NCBI GenBank assembly: GCA_024226315.1
Contig: JAAELT010000610.1
Coordinates: forward strand, 1-39,818
Source: a bacterium
GTDB taxonomy: Bacteria > Acidobacteriota > Thermoanaerobaculia > Multivoradales > J023
Direction: 5' to 3'
Length of the DNA stretch: 39,818 nt
A program made the position numbers and the translations under genes. Each line of letters begins with the position of its first letter. The stretch's first letter is position 1. The notes below the pieces were generated by a model. The model saw only the letters and a program-made list of their open reading frames with translations, was not told the DNA's origin and made no database searches. This document shows, piece by piece, positions 15,825 to 23,777 of this stretch.

Positions 15825-17297
15825 GTGAGCGCGCTGCTGGCGATCTCCGGCGGCGCGCTCTGGAGCCTGTGCTTCGGCCGCCAGCCTTCGGTGTGGCTGC
15901 CGTGGGTGGCCCTGACGCCGCTGATCCTGTTGCTCGGCCGGCGGCGCGCCGTGCTCTGGGGCTGGCTCTTTGCCTTCTGCCTGTGGCTGGGCTCGATGTA
16001 CTGGATCGCCGGCACGCTCCAGACCTTCGGCGGCCTCACCCCCGCCCTCGCCCTGGTCGCGCAGGTGCTGCTGGCCCTCTACCTGGGTTTCGACCAGGTG
16101 GTGTTCGTGTTCCTCGGCCGGCGGATCTGGCGGCGGGGCGTGTGGATCTCATTGTGGGCGCTGCCGGCGCTGTGGGTGGCGATCGAATGGCTGCGCGGCG
16201 TCGCCTTCGGCCGCTTCCCCTGGAACCTGGCGGCTTACGCCTGGGCCGACGTGCCCGGCGCCTTGCCGCTCACCGCCTGGGTCGGCTCGTTCGGCGTCTC
16301 CTGGCTGCTGGTGTTCGCCAACGTCTGCGTCGCGGTCGCCTGGCGGCGGCGGCGCTGGGAGGCCGCCGCCACCGGCGTGCTGCTCGCCTTGCTGGTGCTG
16401 ATCGTCGCCGGCCGCTGGAGCGACGGCGAGGCCGTCCGCTCTCCCGGCGCCGGCCGCGAGGTGCGGGTCATCCAGCCGAACTCGACCATCGTCCACACCT
16501 GGGAGGAGAGCTGGGACAACTACCGCCGTCTGATCGCCATGTCCGACGCTGAGTGCGACGGTCGCGTGCCCGCCGGCGAACGCCGGCTGCTCGTGTGGCC
16601 TGAGAGCGCCGCCTGGCCGCACAGCTACGGCACCTCCGAGCGCCTGCGTGACGACCTCGCGCGGCTCACCGAGCGCGGTTGCGACGTGCTGCTCGGCTCC
16701 CAGATCGACGAGGGTGAGAAGTACTTCAACTCCGTGCTGCTGGTGTCGAAAGAAGGTCCGGTGGGCAACTACTCGAAACGCAAGCTCGTGCCCTGGGGCG
16801 AGTACGTGCCGCTCAAGGATGTGCTGCCCTTCATGGGCCGGGTGGCGCGCGCCGCCGGCGACTTCACCCCCGGCCGCTCGACCGCGCTCCTGCCCTGGCG
16901 CGACGAGCGCCTGGCGGCGGCGATCTGCTACGAGGTGATCTTCGGCGGCGCCGTCGCCGAGCAGGTGCGCGACGGCGCCACGGTGCTGGTGACCGTCACC
17001 AACGACGCCTGGTACGGCGACACCACCGCCCCCCACCAGCACTTCCGCGCCGCCCGCTTCCGAGCCGCCGAGAACCGGCGGCCCCTGATCCGCGCCGCCC
17101 TCACCGGCATCTCCGGCCTGATCGACCGCCGCGGCGACGTCACCGGCCGCCTCGGCGTCGGCGAGCGAGGCGTGCTGCGCGGACGGATCACGGGCGCGCG
17201 GAGCTTGAGCCCCTACAGCCGGGCACCGTGGCTGGTGCCGCTGGCGTGCGCTGTGCTGGCGGTCCTCGGCGTCGGCTGGAGCTGGCGCAGGGGTTGA
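15825..17297 (+). CDS. lnt: Apolipoprotein N-acyltransferase
   Basis: This 490-residue inner-membrane enzyme adds the third acyl chain to the N-terminal cysteine of lipoproteins. The N-terminal half has about six hydrophobic segments. The C-terminal nitrilase-like domain carries the catalytic triad: Glu260 in LVWPESAAWPHS, Lys318 in NYSKRKLVPWGEYVP and Cys368 in AAICYEVIFGG. TNDAWYGDTTAPHQH and FRAAENRRPLIRAA are also typical. A final TM (WLVPLACAVLAVLGVGW) closes the protein. Length and order match the family. The GTG at 15825 is the only plausible start after the SPOR gene. Presence of lnt fits a diderm envelope and the lipoprotein encoded at 21.8-23.6 kb. Confidence 0.96.
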   Translation: MSALLAISGGALWSLCFGRQPSVWLPWVALTPLILLLGRRRAVLWGWLFAFCLWLGSMYWIAGTLQTFGGLTPALALVAQVLLALYLGFDQVVFVFLGRRIWRRGVWISLWALPALWVAIEWLRGVAFGRFPWNLAAYAWADVPGALPLTAWVGSFGVSWLLVFANVCVAVAWRRRRWEAAATGVLLALLVLIVAGRWSDGEAVRSPGAGREVRVIQPNSTIVHTWEESWDNYRRLIAMSDAECDGRVPAGERRLLVWPESAAWPHSYGTSERLRDDLARLTERGCDVLLGSQIDEGEKYFNSVLLVSKEGPVGNYSKRKLVPWGEYVPLKDVLPFMGRVARAAGDFTPGRSTALLPWRDERLAAAICYEVIFGGAVAEQVRDGATVLVTVTNDAWYGDTTAPHQHFRAARFRAAENRRPLIRAALTGISGLIDRRGDVTGRLGVGERGVLRGRITGARSLSPYSRAPWLVPLACAVLAVLGVGWSWRRG

Positions 17298-17309
17298 ACC
17301 CATACGACT

Positions 17310-17341
17310 GCGGCCACCGCCCTGGACAGGGTGGTGGCCGC
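17310..17341 (+). terminator. Strong GC stem-loop after lnt, terminator-like
   Basis: A 14-bp stem with a 4-nt loop (GGAC at 17324-17327) and a single G-T wobble lies 13 nt after the lnt stop. No T-run follows, so it is not a classical intrinsic terminator. It may slow polymerase or protect the 3' end of the lnt transcript. Confidence 0.45.
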
Positions 17342-17560
17342 GATCGAAGCCGTGTGCCGATACTCGGCACACGGATGTCCACGAGACGGCATCAGGATCC
17401 GTTGACGCACGCCGCGGGTGCGGCCGAGGTCGAGGGGAGGGCTCTGCGGGTCCATGGCGGTTCCTTCCGGCTCGGGGAAGTCGTCACATTCTATCCAGAG
17501 ATTCTTCGCCTGTTTTTGACCACTCCCTCTGGAACCGATCACCGCCAGGAGCTCGTGTCG
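17342..17560. other. Intergenic stretch without a supported gene
   Basis: The gap between lnt and vapB (17298-17618) is 321 nt. Apart from the stem-loop at 17310-17341 and the promoter at 17561-17590 I see nothing in it. The open frames that cross it on both strands have irregular third-position composition and no recognisable motif. Confidence 0.5.
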
Positions 17561-17590
17561 TTGACGCCCCAGTTATGGCTGTGTCATTAT
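17561..17590 (+). promoter_or_regulatory. Candidate sigma70-type promoter of the vapBC-like pair
   Basis: TTGACG (17561-17566) and CATTAT (17585-17590) are 18 nt apart. The predicted transcript would begin about 20 nt before the antitoxin ATG, leaving room for its GGAGGAA ribosome binding site (17605-17611). It is one of the best promoter matches in the window. Such pairs usually autoregulate by antitoxin binding here; I see no clean palindrome. Confidence 0.45.
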
Positions 17591-17618
17591 GCAGGTCGCC
17601 CTTCGGAGGAAGACTCAC

Positions 17619-17861
17619 ATGCACCGAACCACCCTCATGCTACCGCCCGAGCTCAAGCTCCAGGCGCAACAGAAAGCACGAGAGCAAGGCATCTCGTTGG
17701 GCGAGTACATCCGCAGGGCGATCGAGTCGGAGCTGAGCGGCTCGGGCGCTCTCCGGCGGGCAGCTGATCCTCTGTTCGCCGACACTGCCGTGTTCACGGG
17801 CGACGCCCCCACGGATTCGGCCGCGGAGCACGACCGCTATCTCTATGGCGACCGGGCGTGA
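17619..17861 (+). CDS. Ribbon-helix-helix antitoxin (VapB-like)
   Basis: This 80-residue protein has an N-terminal RHH DNA-binding motif: strand HRTTLMLPPELK, then helix AQQKAREQGISLGEYIRRAI. The C-terminal half is less ordered and would wrap the toxin. The ATG at 17619 is chosen over 17589 because GGAGGAA sits about 8 nt upstream and the strand begins at once. The stop overlaps the toxin start as GTGA (17858-17861), a standard antitoxin-toxin arrangement. It is expected to neutralise the PIN toxin and repress its own promoter. Confidence 0.88.
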   Translation: MHRTTLMLPPELKLQAQQKAREQGISLGEYIRRAIESELSGSGALRRAADPLFADTAVFTGDAPTDSAAEHDRYLYGDRA

Positions 17862-18325
17862 TCTTCCTCGACACCGGGGCTTTTCTCGCGCTCTACATCG
17901 CAAGGGACCAGTACCACGACCAGTCCATCCTGGCTTGGCGGGAGCTGGAGGCATCGACGTCACGCTGCTTCACCAGCAACTTCGTCCTCGACGAGACTTT
18001 CACCTTCCTGGCCCGACGCACCTCGTACGACTTCGCGGCCACGCGGGCGCGAAGCCTGTTGACATCGAACGTCCTGGAGATCCTGCGGCCGGACCACGAG
18101 GACGAGCTCCAGGCCGTGGACGACTTCGCGAAGTTCGCCGATCAAGGCGTGAGCTTCACCGATTGCGTGTCCTTCGCGCTGATGAGGAGCCGGCGTATTC
18201 GACGCGCCTTCTCCTTCGATCGGCACTTCGCGCTGGCCGGCTTCGAGCTGTGGCCGGACGGGTGGAGCAGGGTCCACGAGCCCCAGGCAGCCTACGGCGC
18301 AAGAAGTGATCCACCCGTCGCCTGA
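17858..18325 (+). CDS. PIN-domain ribonuclease toxin (VapC-like)
   Basis: This 155-residue PIN domain has its expected acidic metal ligands: Asp5 in MIFLDTGAF, Asp-Glu in NFVLDETFTF, Asp in VSFTDCVSFALM and Asp in AFSFDRHFALAGF. PIN toxins cleave tRNA or rRNA in the cytoplasm until held by the cognate antitoxin. The GTG start overlaps the antitoxin stop by 4 nt. Length is slightly above the usual 130-145 residues, through a C-terminal tail after about residue 140. All catalytic acids are present, so it appears intact. A non-toxin PIN nuclease is less likely given the RHH partner. Confidence 0.9.
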   Translation: MIFLDTGAFLALYIARDQYHDQSILAWRELEASTSRCFTSNFVLDETFTFLARRTSYDFAATRARSLLTSNVLEILRPDHEDELQAVDDFAKFADQGVSFTDCVSFALMRSRRIRRAFSFDRHFALAGFELWPDGWSRVHEPQAAYGARSDPPVA

Positions 18326-18343
18326 AACTGAGGCTGCCCCGTC

Positions 18344-18724
18344 ATGAATACCGAAATCACTCCCGACACCCCGACCGAGACACCCCTGGTCGTCTGGTGG
18401 TTCAAAGTCTACGCGGGAATCCTGGCCCTGATCTACCTCGCCACCGCAGCGATCTCACTCATCTTTTTCATCCCTGACCCGGCGGACCTCGACATGTCGG
18501 CGACAGAAGCGAACCTCGTCGGCGGACTGATTCTGTTCATGGGCCTGGGATTGTTCGCCGTGTGCCTGGCGCCATTCATTTTCAAGCCCCGGCCCTGGCT
18601 CTGGGTGTACGACCTGGTCCTCATCTGTATCGGCTTCACCAGCATCTGCACGCTGCCCGGGTGCATCGCTCTCTTGATCTATTGGATCAAGCCGGAAACA
18701 AAGACATATTTCGGCAGGACCTGA
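18344..18724 (+). CDS. Small integral membrane protein, unknown function
   Basis: This 126-residue protein has three predicted transmembrane segments: about 18-42 (VWWFKVYAGILALIYLATAA), about 60-80 (VGGLILFMGLGLFAVCLAPF) and about 88-112 (VYDLVLICIGFTSICTLPGC). The N-terminus is short, Thr/Pro-rich and polar, and the tail is basic. I do not recognise a family, though the topology resembles small uncharacterised membrane proteins with a KxYFGRT-like ending. The ATG at 18344 has GAGG about 10 nt before it. The nucleoside hydrolase starts 5 nt after its stop, so they probably share a transcript, but no functional link is evident. Confidence 0.7.
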   Translation: MNTEITPDTPTETPLVVWWFKVYAGILALIYLATAAISLIFFIPDPADLDMSATEANLVGGLILFMGLGLFAVCLAPFIFKPRPWLWVYDLVLICIGFTSICTLPGCIALLIYWIKPETKTYFGRT

Positions 18725-18728
18725 GCAC

Positions 18729-19676
18729 ATGCCCCGCAACCTTCTGATCGACACCGACCCCGGCATCGACGACGCACTGGCGATCTTCCTGGCGCTGGCC
18801 TCACCCGAGGTCGAGGTGGTGGGACTGACGACGGTCTTCGGCAACGCACACGTCGAGGTCACGACCCGCAACGCGCTGCGTCTGCTGGAAATCGCGGGGC
18901 GCACGGACATCCCGGTGGCGGCCGGAGCGGCGAAACCGATGGCCAGCTCCTACCACGGCCCCGTGCCGCACATCCACGGCGAGGACGGGCTCGGCAACAC
19001 CGACCAGCCACCCCCGACCACGGGGCCCAGCGACAAGACCGCGGTCGACCTGCTGATCGACAGCTCGCACGGCCACGAGCCGCTCACCGTGCTCGCCCTC
19101 GGCCCCTTGACCAACCTGGCACAGGCGCTCAAGAAAGACCCGGGGCTGGCGGAGCGCGTCCACGAGGTGGTGGTGATGGGCGGCAACGCGCTCGAACCGG
19201 GCAACGTGACGCCGGCGGCCGAGGCGAACATCTGGAACGACGCTGAAGCCGCGGACCTGGTGTTCGGCGCCTTTCCAACGCTGGCGATGGTCGGCCTCGA
19301 CGTCACGCACCAGGTGTCGATGAGCGGCGCGCAGATCGCCGCGCTCGCCGCGAGCCCAAGAGACACGGCCCGGCAGCTTGCGGCGATCCTGCGTCTCTAC
19401 CTCTCCTTCTTCCGCGAGACCGTCGGCTTCGACGGCATCTACCTTCACGACCCGGCCGCGGTCGCCTACCTGATCGACAGCTCACTCTTCACCACCGAGC
19501 GCTGGCCGATCCGCGTCGAGCTCTGCGGTCTCGGCCGCGGCAGGACCTGGCCCGCCACCGGCTCCACCGACATGCCCACCACCGGCCCCTGGGACGGCAG
19601 ACCCCCGGTCTCCGTCTGTACCGAGGTGGAATCCGAAAAAGTCGTGGATCTCATTTTCGGCCGACTGGTGGGTTGA
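18729..19676 (+). CDS. Inosine-uridine-preferring nucleoside hydrolase family protein
   Basis: This 315-residue protein hydrolyses the N-glycosidic bond of ribonucleosides to base and ribose, for salvage in the cytoplasm. The calcium-binding signature is intact: LLIDTDPGIDDALAIFLAL at residues 5-23. Further family motifs are TTVFGNAHVEVTTRNALRLL, HGEDGLGN, LTVLALGPLTNLAQAL, VVMGGNALEPGNVTPAAEAN (first ligand loop) and LHDPAAVAYLID with the conserved Asp. Length is typical (about 310-320). The ATG follows the small membrane gene by 4 nt with AGGA upstream. The exact substrate (purine, pyrimidine or mixed) cannot be read. Confidence 0.93.
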   Translation: MPRNLLIDTDPGIDDALAIFLALASPEVEVVGLTTVFGNAHVEVTTRNALRLLEIAGRTDIPVAAGAAKPMASSYHGPVPHIHGEDGLGNTDQPPPTTGPSDKTAVDLLIDSSHGHEPLTVLALGPLTNLAQALKKDPGLAERVHEVVVMGGNALEPGNVTPAAEANIWNDAEAADLVFGAFPTLAMVGLDVTHQVSMSGAQIAALAASPRDTARQLAAILRLYLSFFRETVGFDGIYLHDPAAVAYLIDSSLFTTERWPIRVELCGLGRGRTWPATGSTDMPTTGPWDGRPPVSVCTEVESEKVVDLIFGRLVG

Positions 19677-19707
19677 CGGCAGACCGCTCCTGGAGAACGA
19701 TTGTCTA

Positions 19708-19737
19708 TTGTCCCTGGCCGCCGTGGACTGGTAAATT
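19708..19737 (+). promoter_or_regulatory. Candidate promoter of the B-box/VYQGP gene
   Basis: TTGTCC (19708-19713) and TAAATT (19732-19737) are 18 nt apart, in the 93-nt gap after the nucleoside hydrolase. An excellent AAGGAGGG site (19755-19762) then precedes the ATG at 19770 by 7 nt. This suggests a separate transcript for that gene. Confidence 0.35.
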
Positions 19738-19769
19738 GAGCCCCTACTTGCATCAAGGAGGGCGACTTC

Positions 19770-20849
19770 ATGGACTGTTCCCATCACCAAGGAACCTCCG
19801 CCACGGCCATCTGCACACGCTGCGACCAGCCGCTGTGCGCCACGTGCACCAAGGATCGTAACGGCCGCAATTTCTGCGCCAAGTGCGCCGAGTTCCTCGA
19901 TCGACGCGGCGCCCCACGTCCCCAGCCGGCCGCCGCTTCCGCCCCGCCGCCGGTACCCGGCGTGTACCAGGGGCCGGCGCCCGACGGCGACGTCTATCAG
20001 GAACCCGCGACCAGCGCGCCCGCGGCCAGCGACGTCTACCAGGGGCCGGCGGCCACCCCGCAACCCGACGGCGACGTCTATCAAGGGCCGGCGGCCACCC
20101 CGCAACCCGACGGCGACGTCTATCAAGGGCCGGCGGCCACCGGCGACGTCTACCAGGGACCGACGCCACCCGGCGAGGATGCTCCCCAGGGAGACGTCTA
20201 CCAGGGAGACATGTACCAGGGTGATGCCCAGCCGGCGACGCCGACCGGCGTCACGATCAGCGGCGGCGGCGTCACCGTCTCGTCGAAGGGCGAGGGCTCC
20301 ACGGGACGGGCGGTCCTGTTCGGCCTTGGAGTGGGCGTGATCTCGGCCGGGGTGTGGTACGCGGCGGTGGTCTTCACCGGCTTCAAGTTCGCCTTCCTGG
20401 CCATCGTCATCGGCTGGCTGGTAGGCGCCGCCGTCACCGCGGGAGCGGCACGCGCCGACGCTGGGGTCGCCCTCCTTTCCATGGCGATCGCCGCCGGCTC
20501 GATGATCGGCGCCGACTACATGATCAACGATCATTACTACCGCAAGCTCAACTCGGTCGAGCTCCTGGCGGAGGAGGCCTTCGCCGACGGCGACATCTCG
20601 GTCGAGGACATCGCGCTCTACTTCGACACCTCGGTGCCCGAGCTGCGCGCCGAGCTCTCCGAGCAGGAGCTGGACGAGTTCCGGCAGTTCATCCTGGAAG
20701 AGACGGAGATCGACGCCTACGACTACGACGAGCCGGAGCGGCCAGCACACCTGCCCCTGGGCGAGCTGTTCGTCTGGATGGAATGGTGGGAGTACGTATT
20801 CATCGGTATCGGTGCCTTCACCGCCTTCAGGGTGCCGATGGGCGAGTAG
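19770..20849 (+). CDS. Membrane protein with N-terminal B-box-like zinc finger and VYQGP repeats
   Basis: This 359-residue protein has three parts. Residues 1-40 hold a B-box-type zinc finger, with Cys3, His5/His6, Cys15, Cys18, Cys23, Cys26, Cys36 and Cys39, around ICTRCDQPLCATCTK. Residues about 48-152 are a low-complexity Pro/Ala/Gly linker with eight VYQGP-like units spaced 6-14 residues apart, each carrying a tyrosine. From about 175 come two to three transmembrane segments (VLFGLGVGVISAGVWYAAVV, AFLAIVIGWLVGAAVTAG, ALLSMAIAAGSMIGADYMI), then an acidic soluble part, VELLAEEAFADGDISVEDIA, and a last hydrophobic stretch. The zinc finger would be cytoplasmic. Function unknown. The repeat linker grew by exact duplication (20043-20126). 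Confidence 0.82.
   Translation: MDCSHHQGTSATAICTRCDQPLCATCTKDRNGRNFCAKCAEFLDRRGAPRPQPAAASAPPPVPGVYQGPAPDGDVYQEPATSAPAASDVYQGPAATPQPDGDVYQGPAATPQPDGDVYQGPAATGDVYQGPTPPGEDAPQGDVYQGDMYQGDAQPATPTGVTISGGGVTVSSKGEGSTGRAVLFGLGVGVISAGVWYAAVVFTGFKFAFLAIVIGWLVGAAVTAGAARADAGVALLSMAIAAGSMIGADYMINDHYYRKLNSVELLAEEAFADGDISVEDIALYFDTSVPELRAELSEQELDEFRQFILEETEIDAYDYDEPERPAHLPLGELFVWMEWWEYVFIGIGAFTAFRVPMGE
20043..20126 (+). repeat. Perfect 42-bp tandem duplication inside the VYQGP linker
   Basis: Two identical 42-bp units (20043-20084 and 20085-20126) encode GPAATPQPDGDVYQ twice. A third, shortened copy follows from 20127. Perfect identity implies recent slippage or duplication. The unit is a multiple of three, so the frame is kept. 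Confidence 0.95.
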
Positions 20850-20853
20850 GCTC

Positions 20854-21828
20854 CTAGCGGCCGGCGATCGTTTCGGCCAGCAGACACAGCAGCTCGTACA
20901 TCAGGCTCGCTCCCGCGAGCGCGGTCACCCCGCTGGGATCGAAGGGCGGCGACACCTCGACCACGTCGGCGCCTCTCAGCCTGAGACCGCGCAGGCCGCG
21001 CAGCAGGGTCTGGGCCTCGAGCGTGGTGAAGCCGCCGATCTCCGGCGTGCCGGTGCCGGGAGCGAAAGCCGGGTCGAGAGCGTCGATGTCGAACGACACG
21101 TAGGCGGAGCCGTCGCCGACCACCCGCCGGGCCTCGGCGATGGTCTCGTCCAGACCAATGCGAGCGACCTCGTGCATGAATAGCACACGCATGCCGCTGT
21201 CAGCCGAGAAGTCCCAGCCGTCGGTTACATTTTGGGCGCCGCGGATGCCGATCTGGACGGTACGGCGGGGGTCGATCAGGCCATCCTCCACCGCCCGGCG
21301 AAAGGGCGCACCGTGGTGACGACGCGAGCCCTGGAACTCGCCCCAGGTATCGGTGTGGGCGTCGACCTGGATCAAGCCGAGGGGAGCTTCGGTGGCGATT
21401 CCCCGCAGGATCGGATAGCTGATCGAGTGGTCGCCGCCGACTGTGAGCGGCGCCACGCCCGCCTCGCGCAGCCGGCGGTAGAAAGTCTCGATCTCGCCGT
21501 GCGCCTTTCTCAAGTCGTAGAGATCCTCGAAGTGGACATCGCCGACGTCGGCCACCCGACACAGTTCGAAGGGGTTCATCCGTGTGACCGGGTGGATCTT
21601 GCGGGTCATGCTCGACTGGACGCGGATCTCCCGCGGCCCGAGGCGGGCGCCGGGGCGATTGGTCACCCCGCCGTCGAACGGCACGCCGACCAGCGCCACG
21701 TCGAGACCGTCGATCGTGGTGGCCAGCGGCGCGCGCATGAAGGTCGGCACCTCGACGAACCGTGGCTCGTCCATGGGGTCGAATTCCCGGCCGCTGACCG
21801 GCGAGCGGCGGCGGTAGTGGTCGGTCAT
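20854..21828 (-). CDS. Ureohydrolase (agmatinase/arginase/guanidinobutyrase family)
   Basis: This 324-residue enzyme hydrolyses a guanidino compound to urea and an amine, using a binuclear metal site. The metal ligands are all present: His in GGDHSISYPI, the cluster VDAHTDTWGE, and SFDIDALDPAFAPGTGTPE. The N-terminal loop VGVPFDGGVTNRPGARLGPR is typical of agmatinase and guanidinobutyrase rather than arginase. The substrate is not decidable by eye. The ATG at 21828 overlaps the upstream DUF885 gene's stop (ATGA, 21825-21828), which fixes the start over the TTG at 21843. It converges on the VYQGP gene with 4 nt between stops. Translational coupling to a predicted peptidase is unusual. Confidence 0.93.
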   Translation of the reverse strand: MTDHYRRRSPVSGREFDPMDEPRFVEVPTFMRAPLATTIDGLDVALVGVPFDGGVTNRPGARLGPREIRVQSSMTRKIHPVTRMNPFELCRVADVGDVHFEDLYDLRKAHGEIETFYRRLREAGVAPLTVGGDHSISYPILRGIATEAPLGLIQVDAHTDTWGEFQGSRRHHGAPFRRAVEDGLIDPRRTVQIGIRGAQNVTDGWDFSADSGMRVLFMHEVARIGLDETIAEARRVVGDGSAYVSFDIDALDPAFAPGTGTPEIGGFTTLEAQTLLRGLRGLRLRGADVVEVSPPFDPSGVTALAGASLMYELLCLLAETIAGR

Positions 21829-23603
21829 GGTGTCGAAATCCAATGGTCGATCTTGCGTTCGAGCATGCCCAGGGTGACGGCACCGTCCTCCAGCACCCGG
21901 TCGTGGAAATCGCGGACGTCGAACGATTCCCCCAGCGCCTCCTCGGCGCGTTCGCGTAGCTCGCGGATCTTCAGCATGCCCAGCATGTAGGCGTTCGCCT
22001 GCCCCGGCCAGACGATGTAGCGGTCGACCTCGGCCTCGACGTCCTGGGGCGCCCAGGTGGTATGGGCGATCATGTAGTCGATCGCCTGCTGGCGGCTCCA
22101 GCCGAGCTCGTGGATGCCGGTGTCGATCACCAGCCGGGCGGCGCGCGCGGCCTGATCGCCCAGCATCCCGAGGCGCGCCAGGTCGGAGCTGTAGAGCCCC
22201 ATCTCGTCGGCCAGCCGCTCCGAGTACAGCCCCCAGCCCTCGGAATACCCCGACTTGTCCAGATACCGCGCCAGCGGATGGGAGCCGGTACGCTCGATGG
22301 CGATCGCCAGCTGCAGATGGTGGCCGGGGATCACCTCGTGGAAGGCGAGCGATTCGTACCCGACGCGGGGCCGCTTCTCCGGGTCGACGACCGGAATGTA
22401 GTAGACGCCGGGCCGGCTGCCGTCCTCGGACGGTGACTGGTACTCGCCGGTACCGCCCTCCTCGCGGTAGGCCGGGTAGGGCTCGATGACGACGTCCGCT
22501 CGGGGCAGCAGACGGAAGAAGCGGGGCATGGCCTCCCGCGCGCGCTCCACCGCGTCCTGCGAGTACCGGATGATCTCCTCGCGCGAGGCGAAGGCGTACT
22601 CGGGCTCCGTCGTCAGTCGCTTCAGCAGCGCGGGCACGTCACGGGTGCCGAAGCTCCCCTCGGCGACCTCGAGCATCTCCCGCTGGATCAAAGCCATCTG
22701 CTCGAGGCCGAGGTCGTGGATCTCTTGCGGCGGCAGCTCGACGGTCGCGTGATGGCGCACGGAGGCGCGATAACACTCCGCGCCGTCGGGATTCTCCGCC
22801 ACCGCGATCACCTCGCGCGCGGCGTCCTGGTATTCCGCTTCGAGAAACTCGGCGTACCGGCGCAGGGCGGGCTCGACCTCCTGCTCGATTACCTCGGTGA
22901 AAGCGGCCTGGAAAGCCGCGGCGTCGTCGCGCTGAGCGGGGCTGCGCAGCGGCGACTCGGGCGCCAACAACCCACGCACCTGCTTCGCCACCAGACCGAC
23001 ATTGCGCTTCGGCGCCGAGTAGCCGAGCTGAAGACCCTCGCGCAGATTGGCTATCTCGGTGTCCAGGTAGCGGGCCAGCTCCCGGGACCGGGCCAGCGCC
23101 TCTCGCCGTTGCTCTTCGGTGCCGACCGGCTGGATCTCGGCAATGAACGGCAGCCAGGTCTGCCAACCGTCGACCTCGCTCACCGTCCACAGCTCGTCGC
23201 GGCAGATCCGCATGGCGAGCGCCGCCTCCAGAGTCTCGAGCAGGACGCCGTGCAGCGTCCAGTCCGGGCTGCCCGGCACAGGCGTCTGCAGCTCCGCGAG
23301 CCGGTCCAGCCAGGCGTCTTCGCGCGCCTGCCAGCTCGCCAGCGCCGCCAGCGAGTTGTCGGTCAACCGGTCGTGGCGCCGCCCCGGGATGCCGTAGTAG
23401 GTACCGGTCTCGGGGAAGCGGTCGAGGAAGGCGTCCATGTACTCGTCGGCCAGGTGCCGCACCGCGGTCGGCGACTCCTCGGCCGCCGGCGGCGCCTCGG
23501 GGGGCGCCTCGGGGGCTCGAGAGCACGCCGAGGCGACGGCAAGGAGGCCGATCCAGACGAGGGTCGCGATCGTGCCCATGCGCAGGTTCATCTTCCGCTT
23601 CAT
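21825..23603 (-). CDS. DUF885 family lipoprotein, predicted zinc metallopeptidase
   Basis: This protein has about 592 residues. The N-terminus is a lipoprotein signal, with TLVWIGLLAVASAC ending in a plausible lipobox Cys, then an Ala/Pro/Glu-rich tether. The body matches DUF885, with AVRHLADEYMDAFLDRFPE at the start, and later a zinc-peptidase-like motif FHEVIPGHHLQLAIA and the ending DVRDFHDRVLEDGAVTLGML. The HExxxGHH form is characteristic of DUF885. I chose the ATG at 23603 because GGGAG lies about 9 nt upstream; ATGs at 23591 and 23579 and an upstream frame to 23663 are alternatives. It probably acts at the outer or inner membrane surface, on peptides. Its stop overlaps the ureohydrolase start, so the two are likely co-translated. 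Confidence 0.9.
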   Translation of the reverse strand: MKRKMNLRMGTIATLVWIGLLAVASACSRAPEAPPEAPPAAEESPTAVRHLADEYMDAFLDRFPETGTYYGIPGRRHDRLTDNSLAALASWQAREDAWLDRLAELQTPVPGSPDWTLHGVLLETLEAALAMRICRDELWTVSEVDGWQTWLPFIAEIQPVGTEEQRREALARSRELARYLDTEIANLREGLQLGYSAPKRNVGLVAKQVRGLLAPESPLRSPAQRDDAAAFQAAFTEVIEQEVEPALRRYAEFLEAEYQDAAREVIAVAENPDGAECYRASVRHHATVELPPQEIHDLGLEQMALIQREMLEVAEGSFGTRDVPALLKRLTTEPEYAFASREEIIRYSQDAVERAREAMPRFFRLLPRADVVIEPYPAYREEGGTGEYQSPSEDGSRPGVYYIPVVDPEKRPRVGYESLAFHEVIPGHHLQLAIAIERTGSHPLARYLDKSGYSEGWGLYSERLADEMGLYSSDLARLGMLGDQAARAARLVIDTGIHELGWSRQQAIDYMIAHTTWAPQDVEAEVDRYIVWPGQANAYMLGMLKIRELRERAEEALGESFDVRDFHDRVLEDGAVTLGMLERKIDHWISTP

Positions 23604-23699
23604 CTCGAGAGTCTCCCGAACGAGTCGAAACCGCATTCTGCACGAGCGCGTGTCCCGGGGCAAACCGTCGTCCGACTCGAGCGACAGATGTTGCAGCGT

Positions 23700-23738
23700 A
23701 CTCAGAGCACTGAGTAAAATTACTCAACGTCATGAGTA
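23700..23738. promoter_or_regulatory. Cluster of alternating TGAGTA/TACTCA half-sites
   Basis: Within 39 nt there are four half-sites in alternating orientation: ACTCA (23700-23704), TGAGTA (23711-23716), TACTCA (23721-23726) and TGAGTA (23733-23738). Neighbouring pairs form inverted repeats with 4- or 6-nt centres, the cleanest being TGAGTA-AAAT-TACTCA. The stretch is AT-rich against a GC-rich background. It sits upstream of the decayed ATPase and near the DUF885 promoter region, and looks like a multi-site operator. The binding protein is unknown. Confidence 0.5.
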
Positions 23739-23777
23739 AACCGGAGTACACCCGGCCGCCGGCCACCGAGCAGTCAG

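Noticed and set aside
17228..17767. 179-residue plus-strand frame over the lnt end and vapB
   Set aside because: It crosses a stem-loop and a promoter and overlaps vapB in another frame; third-position composition is irregular.
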